Shown here piece after piece: positions 6,015-10,157 of a stretch of 10,157 nt of DNA. Below the pieces are notes generated by a model, which did not search any database, was not told the origin of the DNA, and saw only the letters and a list, made by a program, of their open reading frames with translations. The stretch comes from CAMBDR01 sp046597185. GTDB lineage: Bacteria; Pseudomonadota; Gammaproteobacteria; Burkholderiales; Burkholderiaceae_D. The stretch is taken from positions 1 through 10,157 of the forward strand of contig JBKJLF010000888.1 of the NCBI GenBank assembly GCA_046597185.1, in the 5' to 3' direction. Made by a program: the position numbers and the translations under genes. Each line of letters opens with the position of its first letter. Positions within the stretch are counted from its first letter, which is position 1.

Positions 6015-7646
6015 ATGACCAGTACACACAGCGCAGCAGCGCAATTGGCAGCAGAATCAGCAGCAAAGTCAGCCGCCAGCCGCCTTGAATTTGACCCGCA
6101 ATTGCAAGCCTTGCGTGATTTTTTGCCATCACTGTTACCCTTCCTGGAAATCGACAGCCGTAGTTACGGCTCGATTTTTGTCGAAAAAAAGTCCAACCTG
6201 TCGTGTATGGTGAATTTGCGCCAAAGCCAGGTCAGCGATGATGTTTCGCTGGGGCTGGTGCTGCGTATTTATGACGGCTACACCCTCTACGAATGCGCGA
6301 CCGATGATCTTGAACCCGACTCGCTGATGGAAACCGCGATCAATTTTGCGTGCCGGGTTGCCGTCACCGCGCCGCAAGACGGTGCGGTGCGGCGCGAATA
6401 TCACGCCACGCCCTGGGCCCAGCGCTTAAAGGCGCAGCTTGATGCCGATATTACCTCGCAAATTGCGCCGGACGTGACGCCGCAATCGCAAGTGCATTTT
6501 GGCATTCGCTTCGAACAAGACCCGCGCAGTGCATCCACCCAAACCCGGCTGGCGGGCTTGAAAGATATTCTGACGCGCATCCAGGCGCGTGCTGCGCAGC
6601 ACGGTTTGGCCGAGGCTGACCTCAGTTATATGATGGCGCGCCAGAATATGGCCATCGAAACCTCGCTTTTTATTGACAGCGAAGTGAATATGTCACAAAG
6701 CCTGATGCGCCTGAGCCTGACGCTGTTGACCATGTCGGGCGCGGATCGCACTTATGCGCGCTTTGGCGGTTTGGGTGGCCTGGAAACGATTGCCTTTGCC
6801 GATAGCGAGTTTGATGTGTTATTGGGCGATTTGGCGGCCTTGAAACAATCGCAGCGCATTCAACCCGGCAAATACCGCATCCTGATCAGCCCCGGCATTG
6901 CCGGCGTGGTGGCGCATGAAGCGTTTGGCCACTCGCAAGAGGGCGATACCTGCGCACGTGGGCGTAGCAAAGCGTGGGAGTTATATCAATCGGGCGAGCG
7001 GGTAGGTAATCCACAAGCCACGATTTTGAATAATCCGGCGATTTTCCAAAACGGTGCCGACAGTTTTGCCGCCTGGGGCAGCTATTATTTTGATCAGGAA
7101 GGTTGGCTGGCGCAAGAGCAAGTGCTACTCGATGCAGGCCGCCTGTGCTCACCGATGACCAATATGACTTCCGCCTTGCGTCTGGGCGTGCCGCGCACTG
7201 CCAATGGCAAGCGCGAGAGCTGGGGCAACGGCGTCTACACGCGCCAAACCAATACCTATTTTAGCGCTGGCAAAGCCACCTTTGACGAATTGATGCAGCA
7301 ATTGAAAGACGGCTTTTTGGCCACCCATATGGCGGGCGGCATGGAAGACCCGAAAGGCATGGGGATTCAGGTCGGGATTCAATTTTTAAAAGAAGTCAAA
7401 GACGGCAAACTCACTGGCCGCGTATTTAAAGGCCCGGCCGGGGGCGATATTCAAATGACCGGCTATACGCCCGATGTGCTGGCCGCGATTGTGGATAAAT
7501 CAAAAATTGAATTCAATTCGGCTGCCGCCGATACGGCGCGTCATCCGGTTAATGAAGTGGGTGGTTGCGGTAAATATCACAAGGAAATTGTTGAAGCCGG
7601 TTGTGGTGGGCCCTACCTATTGCTTGATCAAATCAATTTGGGCTAA
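6015..7646 (+). CDS. TldD-like metallopeptidase (TldD/PmbA family, catalytic subunit)
   Basis: A 543-residue zinc peptidase of the TldD/PmbA family. In E. coli, TldD with TldE forms a heterodimer that degrades unfolded peptides, matures microcin B17 and degrades the antitoxin CcdA. The motif HEAFGH (H301, E302, H306) supplies zinc ligands and the catalytic glutamate, and C518 in GGCGK matches the conserved C-terminal cysteine ligand of TldD. Between them lie family segments such as SPMTNMTSALRLG and GGMEDPKGMGIQVG. It is longer than classical TldD (about 480), partly from an Ala-rich N-terminal extension (about residues 1-22). No signal peptide is seen, so it is likely cytoplasmic. The ATG at 6015 follows GGAG by eight bases; an in-frame GTG nine bases earlier overlaps that site and is rejected. 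It is paired with a TldE-like gene 51 bases downstream. Confidence 0.92.
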   Translation: MTSTHSAAAQLAAESAAKSAASRLEFDPQLQALRDFLPSLLPFLEIDSRSYGSIFVEKKSNLSCMVNLRQSQVSDDVSLGLVLRIYDGYTLYECATDDLEPDSLMETAINFACRVAVTAPQDGAVRREYHATPWAQRLKAQLDADITSQIAPDVTPQSQVHFGIRFEQDPRSASTQTRLAGLKDILTRIQARAAQHGLAEADLSYMMARQNMAIETSLFIDSEVNMSQSLMRLSLTLLTMSGADRTYARFGGLGGLETIAFADSEFDVLLGDLAALKQSQRIQPGKYRILISPGIAGVVAHEAFGHSQEGDTCARGRSKAWELYQSGERVGNPQATILNNPAIFQNGADSFAAWGSYYFDQEGWLAQEQVLLDAGRLCSPMTNMTSALRLGVPRTANGKRESWGNGVYTRQTNTYFSAGKATFDELMQQLKDGFLATHMAGGMEDPKGMGIQVGIQFLKEVKDGKLTGRVFKGPAGGDIQMTGYTPDVLAAIVDKSKIEFNSAAADTARHPVNEVGGCGKYHKEIVEAGCGGPYLLLDQINLG

Positions 7647-7666
7647 TCAGCTAATCAGCGAATCAA
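7643..7666. repeat. 8-bp direct repeat at the TldD/TldE-like junction
   Basis: CTAATCAG is present twice in tandem (7643-7650, 7651-7658) and followed by the related CGAATCAA. The first copy contains the TAA stop of the TldD-like gene. A 9-base direct repeat, AATCAATTT, flanks the unit at 7631-7639 and 7661-7669. It looks like a slippage product that lengthened the intercistronic gap. Confidence 0.7.
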
Positions 7667-7697
7667 TTTTAAGCAGCTTGTATGCAAAGGATGAAAC

Positions 7698-9122
7698 ATG
7701 GCAAATGTATGGACGATTGATGATCTCAAGCAGGCCCTGGCAGAGGCAATTAAGCCAGCGGCGGAGGGTGCGGAGGGTTCGATAACAGGCTGGCTGCTGG
7801 CAGAAGAACGGGTACACCGCCGTGAGCGCTATTTTTTGGCTGAACCGGGTGCGGCATTGGCGATTGATCAGGACCGTGCCAGCGATTCGTATAATGTGGT
7901 GTTGACCTTGTTTGTTGCGCTGTGTGTAGAAGCCGGGGCCGGGGTTGGGGCCGAATCGCGACAGGGTGAGATTTCGAAAAAGTTATTTATGAGTCTGCCG
8001 CTGCCAGAACAACTGGCCGCGGCGAGGGCGGCGGCGCGCCAAACCGATCAGCGCAGTTGGGCATTGCCGCCAGCGTATGGCGGGGACTTGCCCAATTTGC
8101 TCACGGCAGACCAGGGTTTGCTGGAAGACATGGATGGCTGCATGGAAAAAATGACCGCGCAAATCGCCGCAGCGGTCAACGTGGCACGCCCCACCCAATT
8201 TAATTCGGCCGAATTATTTATGTCATCGCACCAGCGCCACTGGTATTTAAGCAATGGCTTGTCGCATCAGGCCGTACAAACCCGGATTTACGTGGAAGCG
8301 GCGTATTCGATGGCGCAAACTGCCGCCGACGGTGCGCCGATCAGCGACGAATACCTGCATACCCAATGGGCGGTGAATATGGCCGATATTTCAGTCTCTG
8401 CCCTATTTGATGAAACCTCGGAGCGCGCCATGCGCATGCTGCAAGTGCGGCCACCGATAGCGGGCAATTACCCGGTCATCATTGATGCCGAGGTGTTGGC
8501 AACGCTGTTTCATGATCAGCTTAGCCAACTGTCGGCAGTCAATGCTTACAATAAACTGCCGTTCATCGCGCCGGGGGCAGAGCTGATCAAGGCGGCGCAG
8601 GGCGATTTAATTACCATGGTGCTGGACCCGGATTTGCCCTACGGCGCGGATACCGCCTTATTTTCCAGAGCCGGTGTGCGCCAGCAGGTTTTAACCCTGG
8701 TCGATAAAAATATCGTGCAGGCAACGGCGGCGGATCAACAGCACGCCAGTTATTTGGGTTCGCCCGTGACCAGCGTGCGTGGCAATGTCGTGGTGGCACC
8801 TGGCAGCCTGAGCCATGCCGAAATAAGCCGCGCCGCACCGCTGGTGATTGAGATTTTGCAGTTTTCCGGCCTGTTTACCGATGCCAATAGCGGCACTTTC
8901 AGCAGTGAGATTCGGCTGGCGCGGGTGTTTGATAACGTCAATGGCAGCGTGCATTATATTAAAGGCGGCTCGCTCAGTGGCGCGGTGGCGGATAATTTCA
9001 AAGGTTTGCGTCTGTCCCATGAAGTGGTCAAGCATACCCATTTTTCCAGTGCCGTACCGAGAGGCCAAGGCTATCTTGGCCCGAAATATGCGTTGTTAAG
9101 CGATGTCTCCATCGCGGGTTAA
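7698..9122 (+). CDS. TldE/PmbA-like partner subunit (TldD/PmbA family, no HExxxH)
   Basis: A 474-residue TldD/PmbA-family protein that lacks the HExxxH motif of its upstream neighbour, as expected for the non-metal TldE (PmbA) subunit. Family marks lie towards the C-terminus: SGTFSSEIRLARVF starting at residue 398 and the glycine-rich GGSLSGAVADNF around 423-434. Length is close to E. coli TldE (about 450). No signal peptide or membrane segment is present. ATG is preceded by AAAGGA with six bases of spacing. The 51-base gap after the TldD-like gene fits an operon making equal subunits of one complex. A tandem 9-bp duplication, GCGGAGGGT (7761-7778), encodes AEGAEG near the N-terminus. The last 27 bases overlap the convergent SMP-30 gene. 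TldE assignment is by family and context; cleaved substrates are unknown. Confidence 0.88.
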   Translation: MANVWTIDDLKQALAEAIKPAAEGAEGSITGWLLAEERVHRRERYFLAEPGAALAIDQDRASDSYNVVLTLFVALCVEAGAGVGAESRQGEISKKLFMSLPLPEQLAAARAAARQTDQRSWALPPAYGGDLPNLLTADQGLLEDMDGCMEKMTAQIAAAVNVARPTQFNSAELFMSSHQRHWYLSNGLSHQAVQTRIYVEAAYSMAQTAADGAPISDEYLHTQWAVNMADISVSALFDETSERAMRMLQVRPPIAGNYPVIIDAEVLATLFHDQLSQLSAVNAYNKLPFIAPGAELIKAAQGDLITMVLDPDLPYGADTALFSRAGVRQQVLTLVDKNIVQATAADQQHASYLGSPVTSVRGNVVVAPGSLSHAEISRAAPLVIEILQFSGLFTDANSGTFSSEIRLARVFDNVNGSVHYIKGGSLSGAVADNFKGLRLSHEVVKHTHFSSAVPRGQGYLGPKYALLSDVSIAG

Positions 9123-10040
9123 ATTATCCAAGCCATAGCCAAACGGCAAACAGCCACGCACCCCAGGGCGTAGCGCAAACACGCTGCCCGCTTGCGGGTG
9201 GCGTGCCAGTTGCGCGGGCGTCATTCCATTGCGCGCACTGGTAACGAGCATTAAATCCAGCGCTGCACCACCAAAGGCCATGCAAGTGACGTTTGGCGCA
9301 GGCAAGTTAATTTCTTGCAATAATTGCCCGCTTGGCCCAAACTGGCGAATGCAGCCACCACCCCAAAACGCCACCCAGACATTGCCATCGGCGTCGATCG
9401 TCATGCCATCGGGCGTACCTTCTTTGCGCGGGTCAAATTTGCGCCAGATTTGTTTATCGCCAAGCGTGCCATCTGCACCAATGCGGTAACGCCAAATCGT
9501 GGCCAGGAAGGAATCGGTATGCAATAGCCAGGTGCCATCGGCAGCAATGGCCGGGCCGTTGGCAATGTGAATCTCGCGTTCGACCACGAAAAATTGGCCC
9601 GATGGGTCAAGCCGCACCAGTTGGCCGTCGCTGCGGCTGTAATCCAGGTTATGCATGGAACCGGCCCAGATGCGGCCGAATTTATCCGCCTTGGCGTCAT
9701 TGAGGCGTACATCCGGCTGACCAGGGTGGGGCGAGCTGAGCGCCTCAATGCGCAAAACCGGCTCCAACCACAGCCGCGCAAAGCCGGACTGCAAACCGGC
9801 GATAAAACCGTCCCCATCGTTGCGCGCAATCAGCCAGCCGATGCGCTCGGGCGTTGACCACGATTGGCGCTGCCCGGTTTCGGGTGACCAAGCATGAATG
9901 GCGCAGCCATGGATATCAACAAAATAGAACTGGCCGCTGCCAGCATGCCAGAGTGGGCCTTCACCCAGATCCAGCACGGCTGGCCAGATCACATGGATTT
10001 CGGTTTGCATGGGTTTGGTTAGCATCGGTTCGGTTTGCAT
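9096..10040 (-). CDS. SMP-30/gluconolactonase/LRE-family protein (sugar lactonase)
   Basis: A 314-residue six-bladed propeller protein of the SMP-30 (regucalcin) family, whose members hydrolyse aldonolactones such as gluconolactone using a divalent metal. The expected ligands are present: E27 in LGEGPLW, N161 in ANGPAIAADG and D211 in PDGMTID. R112 and N114 in RLNDAKAD match the substrate-contacting residues. Length is normal for the family. No signal peptide is seen, so it is probably cytoplasmic. The start is uncertain. ATG at 10040 is chosen because AAGGA lies 11 bases upstream. TTG at 10046 would sit five bases after it, and ATGs at 10025 and 10010 lack ribosome sites but lie closer to the conserved domain. 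Its 3' end overlaps the TldE-like gene by 27 bases on the opposite strand. The substrate is unknown; no sugar-pathway neighbour is visible. Confidence 0.88.
   Translation of the reverse strand: MQTEPMLTKPMQTEIHVIWPAVLDLGEGPLWHAGSGQFYFVDIHGCAIHAWSPETGQRQSWSTPERIGWLIARNDGDGFIAGLQSGFARLWLEPVLRIEALSSPHPGQPDVRLNDAKADKFGRIWAGSMHNLDYSRSDGQLVRLDPSGQFFVVEREIHIANGPAIAADGTWLLHTDSFLATIWRYRIGADGTLGDKQIWRKFDPRKEGTPDGMTIDADGNVWVAFWGGGCIRQFGPSGQLLQEINLPAPNVTCMAFGGAALDLMLVTSARNGMTPAQLARHPQAGSVFALRPGVRGCLPFGYGLDNLTRDGDIA
9996..10040 (-). repeat. 15-bp degenerate tandem triplication at the SMP-30 start
   Basis: Three 5-codon units encode MQTEP, MLTKP and MQTEI at residues 1-15. Each begins with ATG, and units 1 and 3 share an identical 12-base stretch (9999-10010 and 10029-10040). 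The repeat sits ahead of the conserved domain and multiplies the possible start codons. Confidence 0.8.
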
Positions 10041-10057
10041 CAGCAATAAAATCCTTC

Positions 10058-10063
10058 ATCATA
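10058..10063 (-). promoter_or_regulatory. Candidate -10 element of the SMP-30 gene
   Basis: Read on the minus strand, TATGAT (5 of 6 to the -10 consensus) lies 17 bases before the chosen ATG, so the leader would be very short, about 10 bases. No good -35 is visible: the correct position falls in the 8-bp tandem array, where every register gives a poor match. The promoter may need an activator or be misplaced. Confidence 0.3.
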
Positions 10064-10070
10064 CAGTGTT

Positions 10071-10157
10071 CCAGTGATCCAGTGATCCAGTGATCCAGTG
10101 ATCCAGTGATCCAGTGATCCAGTGATCCAGTGATCCAGTGATCCAGTGATCCAGTGA
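10071..10157. repeat. 8-bp tandem array CCAGTGAT, at least 10.9 copies, ten GATC sites
   Basis: CCAGTGAT repeats without a single change from 10071 to the window edge (10 full copies plus seven bases), preceded by a degenerate copy ACAGTGTT (10063-10070). Each unit junction makes a GATC, giving ten at 8-base spacing from 10076 to 10151. On the plus strand every frame meets TGA. On the minus strand the array is open in all frames and reads ITGSLDHW repeatedly. It lies immediately upstream of the SMP-30 gene. There are no spacers, so it is not a CRISPR. Confidence 0.97.

Noticed and set aside
10071..10157. CRISPR array or replication-origin iterons
   Set aside because: Units are 8 bp and contiguous without spacers. 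There are no DnaA boxes, no AT-rich unwinding region and no replication gene beside them.

Overview
The window reads as a chromosomal segment of a Gram-negative proteobacterium. It has moderate G+C, Shine-Dalgarno sites before nearly every gene, sigma70-like promoters, a Sec-type signal peptide and a beta/gamma-proteobacterial type LexA box. I lean towards Burkholderiales (Oxalobacteraceae-like), but only from gene content and style, with low confidence. No rRNA, tRNA, CRISPR, IS element or prophage gene is visible.

Left part (1-3142) looks like an accessory patch. It holds an Rpn-family PD-(D/E)XK nuclease on the minus strand with a C-terminal GEAR repeat tail. A perfect LexA-type operator lies on the nuclease's probable promoter, and a well-placed internal start could yield a separate C-terminal protein. 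A divergent gene encodes a very acidic 144-residue orphan, closed by an intrinsic terminator. A minus-strand orphan of 182 residues contains two internally related SH3/KOW-like barrels. A tight two-gene operon, with its own promoter, encodes a 73-residue protein and an AbiEii/DUF6036-like nucleotidyltransferase whose start overlaps the first gene's stop (TAATG). This arrangement resembles a toxin-antitoxin pair.

Middle part (3143-3465) is a 323-base spacer with no gene and a 9-bp tandem array.

Right part (3466-9122) is a peptidase cluster on the plus strand. It encodes an exported S9 prolyl-oligopeptidase-fold glutamyl endopeptidase resembling plant chloroplast CGEP, a TldD-like metallopeptidase with HExxxH, and a TldE/PmbA-like partner without that motif. 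Spacing of 77 and 51 bases suggests co-transcription. The TldD/TldE-like pair probably forms a cytoplasmic heteromeric peptidase, while the S9 enzyme acts outside the cytoplasm.

Right end (9096-10157): a minus-strand SMP-30/gluconolactonase-family gene converges on the TldE-like gene, and their 3' ends overlap by 27 bases. Its N-terminus is a 15-bp tandem triplication, so three in-frame ATG codons compete as starts. Its upstream region is an 8-bp array of almost 11 units carrying ten GATC sites and running off the window.

A recurrent theme is short tandem repetition (8, 9, 12 and 15 bp units) at gene edges and protein tails, which points to frequent slippage or selection for variable repeats in this genome.
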